Shown piece by piece: positions 40,561-55,500 of a stretch of 64,000 nucleotides of DNA (the stretch's first letter is position 1; every line of letters begins with the position of its first letter). This DNA comes from Monoplex corrugatus (lineage: Eukaryota; Mollusca; Gastropoda; Littorinimorpha; Ranellidae), in assembly GCA_030674185.1 (NCBI GenBank), contig CM060312.1, positions 78,562,854-78,626,853 of the forward strand. The letters run 5' to 3'. A program made the position numbers and the translations under genes. The notes below the pieces were generated by a model, which worked only from the letters and a program-made list of their open reading frames with translations, was not told the DNA's origin and made no database searches.

Positions 40561-41227
40561 ACACACTAATCATAAGGACCTCCACTACCAGGAAAAGTGG
40601 TCCCCTGGTCTGTCACTCCAGGAAAACTAGTGCCCCATGACACTACAGATCCACTTCAAAAATCATTGCAAATATGTGATAAAGAGTTTAAATTGCCTGA
40701 GTGAAATGTAGGTCTTTTCAATCATCTTCTCCACATGGCCTTTTGTCCAACAACCAAAACTGTTCACGGAGCACACCAGTTCCGCCTTCCAACACTACCT
40801 GCATATCCACCGCTTATGACACACACTGAAGATCACAATAATTGTGTTGTCACTTCACGTTTCACACAATCCACCATGGAGCAGTGAAGAGCACATTATT
40901 GATGCTTCAAGTCTCTCATGTTTGTCAATGATCCATTGAACACTGAAACTGCTTATGCCAAGTGTCATCTTCCGAGTGTTGTAAACAATTCTTGATGAAA
41001 CAGTGATGAAGATGATGACAACTGCATGTGACTGCCAGTTTTTTGACATTGTTAACAGCACACAATGTCACAAGGTGAAGATCACAATGACACACTGTCG
41101 CAATATCACACTGCAGGTGTCCCATGCTGCTGGCAGTGAGTCATAAACCATCGAAGATCATTCTAGAAACAGGTTTGTGGTCAACACAATAAGGTCCATT
41201 TTGATATAACAAGATATCACCCTTTTT
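40561..41227. other. No gene seen
   Basis: Unique sequence; the motif CACAATGTCACAAGGTGAAGA and relatives recur loosely at 40830-41100. No feature recognised. Confidence 0.4.
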
Positions 41228-41407
41228 AAACTTGTTTTTCTTTCTTTCTTTTTTTTCTTTCTTTTTTTCTTTCTTTTCTTTTTTCTTTTTTTCCCTTTCT
41301 TTCTTCTTTTTTTTTATCCCCCCCTTTTTTAACCCTTTCTTTTATGCCTCTTTTGATTTTTTTCTTTCTTTTTTTTTTTTTTTTTTTTTGTCTTCTTTTT
41401 TTTTTAA
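41228..41407. repeat. Polypyrimidine tract
   Basis: T-rich and TTTC-rich tract of about 180 bp, with a T-run at 41370-41388. Confidence 0.9.
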
Positions 41408-41764
41408 TCAGCACGGTCACACCCACTCCACGCATACACACAAAACGTACTGTAATTGTCAAAGGCATGTATCAGTTATTGTTGCTGCTGCTGCTTTCTG
41501 TCTCTCTTTGTTCTTTTATGGACTACATTCTCCTATTGCTAACATACAGAACTTTCCCCTTTTCTCCTCTCCTTTTCTGTGCTGTCATTTTTCATTTCCT
41601 CTCTCTTTTTCCACCTGACCTAGCACAAACCTACAAATACACTATGAAAGCAAAGAGGGCCTTCTTTCCATCTCCATAACCACCTATTTCCAAATAGCCC
41701 ACCACAGCCATGTTCTGACCCAACAATGAAGTGCCGCATACTCAAAATGTCAGCAAAGTCCTGC

Positions 41765-42245
41765 TATGTGGACCACCAAATCAGCCTGAGGCTGAGGTCA
41801 CTTTCTTACAAGTGTGCTGTCACCCACACTAGATTACTGCCACAACAAAAGCAGTCTGAATGCAGTGGCACTTTCATCTTGAGTGTGCTGCCACCCACAG
41901 TGTGCTGTGCTTTTGTTGGACATAATGTCATTTGTTGATCAGTACCGGACTGCTCCCATCAAGCAACCATCCTGAAGATAGTCGCACTCCCATCTTGAGT
42001 GTACTACCACCTACAGTGTGTGAGGCTCTTGATGGATGTCACAACATGTCAAGCCAGTACTTCATTGTTCCCATCACAAAACCAATCTGAAGATGGGATC
42101 ACTCCCCTCCAAGAATGAGGCCACCTGTAGTGCCCTAGGCACTTGGTGGACATCACATCATCAATGGTACTAGTTCTTCCCATCATGCAACCAGCCTGAA
42201 AGTAGTCGCACTCCTCTCTGAGCGCACTGCCACCTACAGTGGGCT
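41765..42245. repeat. Degenerate tandem repeat, about 120-130 bp, four units
   Basis: Units share the order CATCAWGCAACCANYCTGAA, GATAGTCGCACTCCCATCTT, GAGTGTACTACCACCTACAG, TGTG, then TTGGTGGACATCACATCAT. Strongly diverged and hence old. Confidence 0.7.
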
Positions 42246-42619
42246 GGCTTTTTGTATATCATGTTGCATCATTGTCAAGACGACCAAGAGCTGGGTGGGC
42301 CAGGAAGTGGGCAACGTTTACTGTGAAATCTCTGTTTGTGAACTTTGTGAACACTTTGATAACAGGGACTGAAAACTTCTGGTCATTATGGCGACTTCCC
42401 TTTGCTTTCATCTTGTTAACATTCTGACAAAAGATACTGAATTCTTAGGCAAGTTTCAATGATGAGGTATGAAAACCTATTGCCCTGATACTTGCTGCAT
42501 ATTACAAGCTTACTGAAGTCTATGGAAAACATTACAATACTATGTAACGAGTGTCTGTAGTTCTGCACATCACAAACCAATCCGCTGGAGTTCCTAATCT
42601 GACAATTTTCTGTCTACTT

Positions 42620-43135
42620 TATCGTTATTATTTAAAGCCCAGCTGACTGCAGGCTATAACGTTTTCAAAGCATATACAATACTTCAACAGGAAAAAAGAA
42701 AAGAAAATTAAGTACACATATCAATGCATCCGTGCGCATCCCCTGTCGTAGAGCATTCCGTCCAATTTATCACAGAAAGGATTTTTTTAAAAAATATCTG
42801 AATACAAACTTAAACATAACTAAGGACACTAAAGCATATATAAAAACGGGCCTAAATTACCTGACATTGTCTCTGCATATCTTGTTTCCCTTGAGCCAAA
42901 AAATGCGTTTAATAAGTGTACCCAATGATCAATCCTAGGAGGAAGTATGTAAGATTTTATGGAACACATACAGGTGAATGGACCAGCAAGGCAGAAAATG
43001 ATAGCAAGAAATGACAGAAAGCAAAGGAATAAGGAAGAAACAAAGAGAGTGACAGAAAAGAGGAAATTTCTAGCACAGAATTTCCAGAAGGTGGGGATAC
43101 TATTTATACTGAAAGAGCCCCCGGCATCCCCACGG
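42620..43135. repeat. Dispersed repeat D, copy 1
   Basis: Begins TTTAAAGCCCAGCTGACTGC, then AAATTAAGTACACATATCAA, GTCCAATTTATCACAGAAAG, GGGCCTAAATTACCTGACAT and GGAACACATACAGGTGAATG, GGAAATTTCTAGCACAGAAT. Nearly the same 550 bp recurs at 49140-49695, and the left 330 bp at 61270-61600. The two large copies flank the CA-rich block. Confidence 0.8.
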
Positions 43136-43349
43136 GGGATTTTATCTACTACAAAAAAAATTTTGTAACATCATTATCATCATAATAATGACAACAATAA
43201 GAATATAATCATGATGACGATAATATCAATAATAATGATATACAGACTCTCTCCCTTACAAACATCTTAACACAAAGTCCATCAGAATCACACTGATATG
43301 AAAATCAACACATGCCCCTCACAGTTTTTAAGGGCTGTCACAATCACAG

Positions 43350-43444
<95 letters not shown>

Positions 43445-43745
43445 CACACACACACACTCTCTCTCTATAATACCAAAACACACAAATACCAAAAATTACC
43501 CACCCTAAAAAACAACAACAACAAAAGACAAAACAAACACACACATGCATGCAAGCACATATGTGCATGCACACACACACAAAAGCACACACACTGTAAT
43601 ATAGATAACAAAACACTTGCAAAAATAAAACAAAAAACAAAAAAAACGAAAACAAAAAACACCACACTTTGACCGCTTTCATTTCACAATCAATTTGTCA
43701 CTATCACCAATTACCCCCTCCCTCTCAAAACACACACACACACCA

Positions 43746-43812
<67 letters not shown>

Positions 43813-43929
43813 ACACACACACACACTATCTTAAGAAGAAGAAGAAAAGAAGAAGAAAAGAAAAACAAAAGCCACATTCATGACACAATTGCACAAAAAG
43901 AAACAAGTCAATAAAACAGGGGGAAAAAA

Positions 43930-43995
<66 letters not shown>

Positions 43996-44886
43996 TCTCT
44001 CTATGTCTGTAAGTATTGCAATATTAATAAAACAAAACAAAACAAACAAAAAACACAGAACCAAAAAAAAACACACACATACACACACACACACACACAC
44101 AAGAGATGGTAAAGTGACCAATCTTCATTCTCACATCAGCAAAAGATGTTTCATCCATTTTAATTTCTCTTATAAAATTAATGAAGTACTTTGAATCTGA
44201 ACCCTAACCACAGACAACTGGTTGTGGTCTAAAACTAAGACGCATTCAACAGTTAGTCTTCAAACAGCCGTTGAATGTATAATGTTAGATCATATACCAT
44301 TGGTAGGTATATAACCTAGCATTAAACATTCAACTGCTGTCCTTACACAGGCCAATGGCAGGTGTGTAATCGAACTCAGTACATTCTACAGCTTTCTGTC
44401 AGCTGTCCATGAACATAAAAGGCGTATAGATCCATCTATAAATTGCTGAGAAAACATACATGTATTCTCACACGCAATCTTCCTTGGTCAATCCCAGACT
44501 TGCATATCCTGTCTCAGTTTGATATCAATCTGTCTCCAGTTACCCACACTCACTTTGTTTCAACTGTTTGAGGGAAACATGGGGGGGAATGATAAAAATA
44601 ATGATGATCGCAGAATGATGATGATGATCATCATCATCATTCATAAATCATCATCATTCATAAATCATCATCATTCATCAATCATCATCATTCATCACTC
44701 ATCATCATCATCACTACAGCAACAATGACAATAATATAATCATCATGATGATAATACCAATGATAATGATATACAGATTCTCCCCCATACAAAAACCTTA
44801 ACACACAAAGTCTACCAGAATCACGCTGATATGAAAATCATCACAGACCCCTCATTTTACAGGCTGTCGCAATCACAGGAAACATA

Positions 44887-44920
<34 letters not shown>

Positions 44921-45393
44921 CTCTCTCTCTCTCTTTCCCTTTAATATCATTAACAAAACACCCACACGTAAAATATCACCACCCCAAAGCAAACAAAAAA
45001 TGTTAAAAAAAAACAAAAACTAACAAACAAACAAAAGAGACATATGCACACACACAAACACTTATTGTCATATTTTTTTAAAGCCCAGCCGACTGCGCAG
45101 AGCCACATCAGGGCTATAATCATTTCAAAACACACAATCCTTCAAAAAAAATAAATAAATAAAAATTAAAAAAATAACACCATTACCATCATAAAAAAAG
45201 TAACAATAAGAACAATATAATCATGATGATGATAATATCAATAATAATGATATACAAACTCTTTCCCCTACAAACATCTTAACACAAAGTCCACCAGAAT
45301 CATGCTGATATGAAAATCAACACAGCTTTTTAAGGGCTGTCTCACACACACACACACACACCGCACGCACGCACACACACTCTCTCTCTCTCT

Positions 45394-45586
45394 GTAACCC
45401 TTTGACTCCCACACCCTATCCACCAACTGCAAAAGCTTAACCCTTTGATTCCCTCACACTGTCCACCAGCTTTCTGCTGGAAGCTGGTGGATAGGGTGAG
45501 AGAATCAAAGGGTTAACTATTTGCTTTACTAGCATGGTTGGCACCACTGGATGCTGATGGGCAGGGTCCGGGAGTAAAAGGGTTAA
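45394..45586. mobile_element. Nested-palindrome MITE, copy 6, inside the CA-rich block
   Basis: Left end GTAACCCTTTGACTCCC (TTAA altered to GTAA), right end GGGTTAA. Inner palindrome meets at TTTCTGCTGGAAGCTGG near 45475. It occurs in just one of the eight module copies, between (CT)n and TTAATATCATTAACA, so it entered after the block was duplicated. Confidence 0.68.
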
Positions 45587-45670
45587 TATCATTAACACCC
45601 AAACATAAAAAAACATCATCCCAAAGCAAACAAACAAAAAACGAAAAAACAACAACAAACACATATGTAC

Positions 45671-45718
<48 letters not shown>

Positions 45719-46329
45719 TTATTGTTGTCTTTTTTAAAGCCCAGCAGACCGCGCAGAGCCACATCAGGCTATGATCATTTCAAAACATACACAATCCTTC
45801 AAAATAATAAATAAATAAATAAAACAATCAAAAAACGTAACATCATTATCATCATCATAACAGTAACAATAAGAACAATATAATCATGATGATGATAATA
45901 TCAGTAATAATGATATACAGACTCTCTCCTCTCTCCCCTTCAAACATCTTAACACAAAGTTCACCAGAATCACACTGATATGAAAATCAATACACATCCC
46001 TCACAGCTTATTAAGGGCTGCCACAATCACAGGACACACACACACACACACTCTTTAATACCAAAACACTCACACAAATACCAAAAATTACCCGCCTTAA
46101 AAAAAAAAAAAAACCACCTCCACACACACATGCATGCAAGCACATATGTGCATGCACACACACACACACACTTTAATATACATAACAAAACACTTGTAAA
46201 AACAAAAACAAAAAAACACATATGATACACACATGCACAAACACACACATAAACACCCACCCACCCACACTAACACTTTGCCCACTTTCACAGTCAATTC
46301 ATCATTATCACCAATTATCCCACCCTATC

Positions 46330-46410
<81 letters not shown>

Positions 46411-46843
46411 AAAAACATACATACACATACTCTCTCTCTCTAAAATTAACAAAACACCCAGACATTAAAAAAAACAAAAATACACTACCCCCAAGCAAAC
46501 AAAAAATGGAAAAAAAAAAACATGCACACACACGCATGCGCACACACACACTGTTATTGGTATCTTTTTTTAAAGCCCACCACACAGCCACATCAGGGCT
46601 ACAATCATTTCAAAACATACACAATAAAAAGAAAAAAAATGTAACACCATTATCATCATCATAACAGTAACAATAAGAATAACATAATCATGATGATGAT
46701 AACATCAATAATAATGGTATACCGACTCTCTCCCCCACAAACATCTTAACACAAAGTCCACCAGAATCACGCTGATATGAAAATCATCACATACCCCTCA
46801 CAGCTTTTTACAGCCTGTCGCAATCACAGGAAACACACACACA

Positions 46844-46918
<75 letters not shown>

Positions 46919-46995
46919 CCCCTTTAATATCATTAACAAAACACCCACACATAAAAAAGAATATCACCAATCCAAAGCAAACAAAAACCGAAAAC

Positions 46996-47052
<57 letters not shown>

Positions 47053-47678
47053 TAATACCAAAACACACTTTAATACCAAAACACACAATATCAAAAACTA
47101 CCCACCCTAAAAAAATATATAATAATCAAAGCACCACATACACACACATGCATGTAAGCACGCATATGCACGCATACACATGCACTTTAATATACATAAC
47201 AAAACACTTGCAAAAACAAAAACAAACAATCAAACAAACAAAAACACATACACACATGCACACACACACCCATACACCCACACTAACACTTTGCCCATTA
47301 TCATCTCACAATCAATTTGTTTACCCACCCTCTCAAAACACAGACTTGCATACATATCCTGTCTCAGTTTGATTTTAACCTGTCTCCAGTTACCCACACT
47401 TACTTTGTTTCAAAGGGAAGTGATAAAAGTAATGATTATGATGATGAGGATGATCAGAGGATGATGATCATCATCATAATCATCATCATTACAGCAACAA
47501 TGAAATTATATAATGATGATGATGATAATATCAATGACAATGATATACAGACTCTCTCCCCTACAAACACCTTAACACACGAAGTCCACCAGCATCACAC
47601 TGATATGAAAATCAACACATACCCCCTTACAGCTTTTTACAGGCAGTCACAATCACAGGGAACACACACACACACACA

Positions 47679-47734
<56 letters not shown>

Positions 47735-48174
47735 TCTCTCTCTCTCTCTCTCTCTCTTTAATATCATTAACAAAATACCCACACATTCAAAACAAATATC
47801 ACCACTCCAAACCAACAAACAAAAAACACATATGCATGCACACACACACACTGTTATTGTTATCTTTGTTTAAAGCCCAGCCGATAGCGCAGAGCCAAAT
47901 CAGGGCTATAATCTTTTCCAAATATATGCAACACTTCAACAAATGAAGTTTTAAAAAAAATCTTAATACCATTATCATCATAACTGTAACAATAAGAATA
48001 ATGTAATCAAGACGATGATAACATCAATAACATAAATAATATTAATAATGATATACCGACTCTCTCCCCTACAAACATCTTGACACAAAGTCCACCAGAA
48101 TCAGGCTGATATGAAAATTAAACAGAGCGCTCACAGCTTATTAAGGGCTGTCACAATCACAGGAGACACACACG

Positions 48175-48253
<79 letters not shown>

Positions 48254-48364
48254 TAATAACAAAACACTCACACAATACCAAAAATTACCCACCCTTAATT
48301 AAAAAAAATAATAAAATCACCACACACACACACATAGGTGTAAGGACACATGTGCACGCACACA

Positions 48365-48416
<52 letters not shown>

Positions 48417-48922
48417 CACAAGCACACACACACACACACACACACTTTAATATACATAACAAAACACTTGCAAAAAAAAAAATACACATCACACACACAT
48501 GCACACGCACACCCACACATCCACACTAACACTGCCCACTTTCATCTCACAATCAATATGTTTATCCATTCTCTCAAACCACAGACTTGCATATCCTGTC
48601 AGTTCGATTTTAACCTGTCTCCGGTAACCCACACTTACTTTGTTTGTTTCAACTCTTTAAAAAACATGGGGAGAATGATAAAAATAATGAGGAGGAGGAA
48701 GAGGAGGATCAGGGGATGATGATGATCATTATCATTAATCAATCATCATCATTACAGCAACAATGAAAATAACATGATCATGATGATGATAATATCAATA
48801 ATAATGATGTACAGACTCTCTCCCCTGGAGACATTTTAACACAAAGTCACCAGAATCATGCTGATATGAAAATCATCACAGACCCCTCACAGCTTTTTAC
48901 AGACTGTTGCAATCACAGGAAC

Positions 48923-48979
<57 letters not shown>

Positions 48980-49139
48980 CTCTCTCTCTCTCTCTCTCTC
49001 TTTAATATCAATAACAAAAAACACCCACAAATAAAAACAAAAATACCACCTCAAAGCAAACAAAGAAAAATGGAAAAAACCCTCCCCCCCCCCACCCATG
49101 CTCTATGTACACATGCATGTGCACACACACACTGTTATT

Positions 49140-49695
49140 GTTATTTTGTTTAAAGCCCAGCTGACTGCAGGGCTATGATAATTTCAAAACACACAATACT
49201 TCAAGAAAAAAATTTTTAAAATAGAAAAAAAAGAAAATTTAAGCACACATATCAACGCATCTACGCACATACTCTAACAAGATGCCCAAAGCATTCACCA
49301 CTCCGTCCAATTTATCACACAGGGGTTTTAAAAAACATAACTGAACACAAATTTAAATATAACTTAAGGACACTAAAACATAAAAATGGGCCTAAATAAA
49401 AGTAAATTACCTAAAATTGCTTCCGCATATCTCATTTCCCTAGAACCAAAAATGCACTTCACACATGTACTCAATTATCAATACTCAGAAAAAGTACACA
49501 AGAGTTTATGGAACACATACAGGTGAATGGACCAGCAAGGCAGAAAATGATAAGAAATGACAGAAAGCAAAGGAACAAGGAAGAAACAAAGAGAGTGACA
49601 GAAAAAGAGGAAATTTCTAGCACAGAATTTCCACAAGGTGGGGATACTATTTATAGTATACTGAATGAGACCCCGGTATCCCTACAGGGGGAGCA
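49140..49695. repeat. Dispersed repeat D, copy 2
   Basis: Close match to 42620-43135 along its whole length, including GGAACACATACAGGTGAATG and the end CCCCGGTATCCCTACAGGGG. Lies near the right end of the CA-rich block. Confidence 0.8.
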
Positions 49696-49906
49696 CACAC
49701 ACAAATGCACACACAAACTTTAATGTGAATAACAAAACACTCTAAAAAAAAAAAAACACTCTAAAACACACACACACAAAACCAAACCCAACCCAGAAGC
49801 AAAAAGAAAAAAAAAAAAACACACACACACACACACACACATCACACACACACTCTTTCATATCAAAATCAATTTGTCATTATCACCAATTACCCCCACC
49901 CTCTCA

Positions 49907-49938
<32 letters not shown>

Positions 49939-50137
49939 GTATCTTTAGGAAAAAAAAGAAGAAAAAAAGTCACACATTCACAACATACATACCCTAAAAC
50001 CAACAAGTAAATAAACAAAAAAGGGGGGCAAATGAGAATACACACAAACACACACACCCTCTCTCTTTCTCTCTTAAACACAGCAATATTAACAAAACAA
50101 AACAAAAAAACAAAACACACACAGAACACTCATGCTG

Positions 50138-50257
<120 letters not shown>

Positions 50258-50270
50258 ATTTTCTTCTCAG

Positions 50271-51029
50271 AATCAGTTTTGTCACCATCTCCAAATACAT
50301 CATCAAACAAAATTTCTCTCCATCTGGTGTAAAGGGTAGGCAGTGGAGGTAGGAGCACACTTTTCTCCCTTTCTGACTGAATACTTTACTCCAACTGTAA
50401 AAAAGGCTGGGGTGGGGGAGGGAGGAGGCAATGGCACACTTTTCTCCCTCCCTGATTTAATATATTCCTCTGTCTTTGACATGACAGGGATCAATTCAGT
50501 AAGCCCACCTCCATGTTTCCATTAGGCAGATTCTGCTATCAGCAAGTGACATCACTAAACATTTAGTAAAAGGTCTGGTCAGGTTAGTCAACTCTCTGTG
50601 CCCATTTTGTTTTGTGTTTTGCTTTTATGTAACAAATATCATGAAATCATTATGTTTTACTGTTTTACTTTTTTAAATGCTGACACCCAAAACAATGCTT
50701 TACTAACTAAACCTGTTTTAATTCATGACATCTGATTCAATTTCATGACTTCAAAGGGAAAAATTTCAAGTCATCAGAATTTTAATCAATTTTTACAGTT
50801 TAACAAAAACATACATGTTCTATGATTGCAAATCGATTATCGGGTTTCTTCATCATACTGATCTCTACTTTTATATATTCGTATGATTTTAATTCATCCA
50901 ACTGTTTACGTTTAGATAAGAATACACTTTTAATGATTTTATACAATAGGGTTATGAGGTCTCCATTTCAAAACACACTTTTCCGATTAAATTTCCAAAT
51001 TTTTTCATCTGCAATCTGAAATTTGATCA
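50271..51029. other. No gene seen
   Basis: AT-rich. A direct repeat of GCACACTTTTCTCCCT is seen at about 50356 and 50432. Nothing else recognised. Confidence 0.4.
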
Positions 51030-52495
51030 GGCATGTGACAAAGATTCTATTAAGAGTAATCATGATAAAGACAAGGGATAGAATCAAAACAGAATTAGCA
51101 GAAGAGCAATGTGGATATTTTAATGGAAAGGAATTATTAATGCCATATACATCCTAAGATAAAAATTTATGACATCAGAAAAATCCCTAAAGATATTTCA
51201 ACATCAATTTTCATTGCATTACCAAAGAAAGCAGGGGCTATAGAATGCAAACTCCACCATACAATCACCCTGATAAACCATATGACAAAGGTTGTACTAA
51301 GAATAATCATAATGAGAACAAGGAACAGAATCAGAACAGAAAATAGCGAAAGAACAATGTGGATTCGTTGAAAGGAAACAAACTGTTAATGCTATATACA
51401 TCCTAAGAATGAAATCTATGACACCAGTAAAATCGCTAAAGATAAGTCAACATCAATTTTCATTGCACTTCCAAAGAAAGCAGGTGCTATAGAATGCAAA
51501 CTCCATCGTAGAATCAACTTGATGAGCCTTGTGACAACGGTTCTATTCAGAATAATCATACTGAGAACAAGGAGCAAAATGAAAACAGAAATAGCAGAAA
51601 AACAATGCAGATTCGTTGAAGGGAAACAAACTATTAATTCCATGTACATCTTAAAAACTCTCATAGAAAGAGTGAGTTGAATGAGGATTTATGTTTATGT
51701 TTTGTTGATTATACCAAAACTTTTCATCAGGTGAGGCATGAAGAATTGGTCCACCAAGAGAGAAGCTCAATGCAGATGGAAAGGCTCTAAGAATAATAAG
51801 GAAAATGTATTGGGAACAAACAGCAGCAATGAGAGTAGAAATTGATACAAGTTCTTTCCAAAATGTCAAAAGAGAGGTTAGACAAGGACATGTTTTGCCA
51901 CCAGACTGGTTTTTAATTTACATGAAAACCATCATGAGAAACCTAGAAGAATGCCCTGGGATAAAGGTTGGAGAAAAAAATGATAATCTGTAGTATTATT
52001 ATTATGCAAATGACACCATTCTGATTGTAGAAAATGAAAGAGACCACAAAATCTTGGAATATAACAGAAACAGAAAGCAGAAATAAATCGCTGGAGCTAA
52101 ACAGCAAGAAGACTGAAGTCAGTAAACAAACAAACAAAAACAAAAAAACAAGAAATCCCCTCATGTAAAATAACAGCTTATGGCACAGCATTGAGACAGT
52201 CTGATACATTACATATCTGGGATGGCAGATGCACATTAGAAATGTCTAGCAAAATTGGGCAAGCTAAAACAGAAGTAAAAAAAAAATTAAAAGTGTTCTT
52301 ACCAACAAATGCCTATCAACTAACATCAGGAAGAGTTCTTCAGTGCTATAGAACCAATACTGTTGTACAGGTGCAAAGCATGTTCAGTCAGCATGCAAAG
52401 TTGGAACAACATCGAAGCAGCTGAAATGCTGTTTCTAAGGAGAATGTTGGTTCATGGACAGCAGAGAAAACAAAAACAAAAACGAAACAACCTTG
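51030..52495 (+). pseudogene. RTE-clade reverse transcriptase, decayed, with internal triplication
   Basis: Plus-strand frames, in order: FIALPKKAGAIECKLHRRIN, RTRSKMKTEIAEKQCRFVEG, KQTINSMYILKTLIER; then WEQTAAMRVEIDTSSFQNVK, REVRQGHVLPPDW, IMRNLEECPGIKVG, YYANDTILIVENERD and KIGQAKTEVKKKLKVF, RVLQCYRTNTV, EMLFLRRML. These follow the RTE reverse transcriptase from fingers through palm to thumb. The catalytic box reads Y-A-N-D instead of Y-A-D-D. The segment covering KAGAIECKL...EEQCGF occurs three times in tandem, near 51034, 51281 and 51528, with a period of about 247 bp. Many stops. It ends where the 50-bp array starts. Confidence 0.82.
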
Positions 52496-52504
52496 AAAGC
52501 GGCA

Positions 52505-55500
52505 TATGACCACATGAAGTAGATGTAACTTAGTATCCCCTAAAACAGAGATCTGAATATGACCACATAAAGTACATGTACTTATCCCCTAAATGCAGAA
52601 ATCTGAATATGACCACAGAAAATACATGTACTTATTCCCTAAACGCAAAAATCTAAAAATGACCTCAGGAAGTGCATTTAGTCATCCCCTAAATGCAGAA
52701 ATCTGAATATGACCACAGAAAGTACATGTACTTATCCTCTAAACGCAGAAATCTGAATATGACCAGAGAAAACTCATGTACTTATCCCATAAACGCAGAA
52801 ATCTGAATATGACCACAGGAAGTACATGTAATATCCCCTAAATGCAGAAAATTGATCATGACCACCGAAAGCACAATTAGTTATCCTGCACACACACACA
52901 AATTTTAACATCATCATGACACAGAAAGTTCATGTAGATACCTAAATGGAGACATCTGAATATGATCACAGAAATGTACATGTAGTTATGCCCTAAATAC
53001 AGAAATCTAGCCATGATCACAGGAAGTACATGTAGTTATGCCCTAAATACAGAAATCTAGCCATGATCACAGGAAGTACATGTAGTTATGCCCTAAATAC
53101 AGAAATCTAGCCATGACCACAGGAAGTACATGTAGTTATCCCCTAAATACAGAAATCTAGCCATGATCACAGGAAGTACATGTAGTTATGCCCTAAATAC
53201 AGAAATCTAGCCATGATCACAGGAAGTACATGTAGTTATGCCCTAAATACAGAAATCTAGCCATGATCACAGGAAGTACATGTAGTTATGCCCTAAATAC
53301 AGAAATCTAGCCATGATCACAGGAAGTACATGTAGTTATGCCCTAAATACAGAAATCTAGCCATGATCACAGGAAGTACATGTAGTTATGCCCTAAATGC
53401 AGAAATCCAGCCATGACCACAGCAAGTACATGTAGTTATGCCCTAAATGCAGAAATCCAGCCATGATCACAGAAAGTACATGTAGTTATGCCCTAAATGC
53501 AGAAATCCAGCCATGACCACAGCAAGTACATGTAGTTATGCCCTAAATGCAGAATCCAGCATGACCACAGCAAGTACATGTAGTTATGCCCTAAATACAG
53601 AAATCTAGCCATGACACAGAAAAGTACATGTAGTTATGCCCTAAATGCAGAAATCTAGCCATGACCACAGAAAAGTACATGTAGTTATGCCCTAAATGCA
53701 GAAATCTAGCATGACACAGAAAAGTACATGTATTATGCCTAAATACAGAAACTAGCCATGATCACAGAAAAGTACATGTAGTTATGCCCTAAATGCAGAA
53801 ATCTAGCCATGACCACAGGAAGTACATGTAGTTATGCCCTAAATACAGAAATCTAGCCATGATCACAGGAAAGTACATGTAGTTATGCCCTAAATGCAGA
53901 AATCTAGCCATGATCACAAGGAAGTACATGTAGTTATGCCCTAAATACAGAAATCTAGCCATGATCACAGGAAGTACATGTAGTTATGCCCTAAATCAGA
54001 AATCTAGCCATGATCACAGGAAGTACATGTAGTTATGCCCTAAATACAGAAATCTAGCCATGATCACAGGAAGTACATGTAGTTATGCCCTAAATCAGAA
54101 ATCCAGCCATGATCCACAGCAAGTACATGTAGTTATGCCCTAAATCAGAAATCAGCCATGATCACAGAAAGTACATGTAGTTATGCCCTAAATGCAGAAA
54201 TCCAGCCATGACCACAGCAAGTACATGTAGTTATGCCCTAAATGCAGAAATCCAGCCATGACCACAGCAAGTACATGTAGTTATGCCCTAAATACAGAAA
54301 TCAGCCATGATCACAGACAAAGTACATGTAGTTATGCCCTAAATGCAGAAATCTAGCCATGACCAAAGAAAAGTACATGTAGTTATGCCCTAAATCAGAA
54401 ATCTAGCCATGATCACAGAAAAGTACATGTAGTTATGCCCTAAATGCAGAAATCTAGCCATGACCACAGAAGTACATGTAGTTATGCCCTAAATACAGAA
54501 TAATCAGCCATGGATCCAACAGAAAAGTACGAAGTAATGTTTATGCCCTAAATGCAGAAATCTAGCCATGACCACAGAAGTACATGTAGTTATGCCCTAA
54601 ATCAGAAATCCAGCCATGATCACAGAAGTACATGTAGTTATGCCCTAAATGCAGAAATCTAGCCATGATCACAGAAAAGTACATGTAGTTATGCCCTAAA
54701 TGCAGAAATCTAGCCATGACCACAGAAGTACATGTAGTTATGCCCTAAATGCAGAAATCTAGCCATGATCACAGGAAGTACATGTAGTTATGCCCTAAAT
54801 GCAGAAATCTAGCCATGATCACAGGAAGTACATGTAGATTATGCCCAGTAAATGCAGAAATCTAGCCATGACACAGGAAGTACATGTAGTTATGCCCTAA
54901 ATACAGAAATCTAGCCATGATCACAGGAAGTACATGTAGTTATGCCCTAAATGCAGAAATCAGCCATGATCACAGGAAGTACATGTAGTTATGCCCTAAA
55001 TACAGAAATCAGCCATGATCACAGGAAGTACATGTAGTTATGCCCTAAATGCAGAAATTCAGCCATGACCACAGCAAGTACATGTAGTTATGCCCTAAAT
55101 GCAGAAATCTAGCCATGATCCACAGAAGTACATGTAGTTATGCCCTAAATGCAGAAATCCAGCCATGACCACAGCAAGTACATGTAGTTATGCCCTAAAT
55201 GCAGAAATCCAGCCATGACCACAGCAAGTACATGTAGTTATGCCCTAATACAGAAATCTAGCCATGATCACAGAAAAGTACATGTAGTTATGCCCTAAAT
55301 GCAGAAATCTAGCCATGACCACAGGAAGTACATGTAGTTATGCCCTAAATACAGAAATCTAGCCATGATCACAGAAAGTACATGTAGTTATGCCCTAAAT
55401 GCAGAAATCTAGCCATGACCACAGGAAGTACATGTAGTTATGCCCTAAATACAGAAATCTAGCCATGATCACAGAAGTACATGTAGTTATGCCCTAAATG

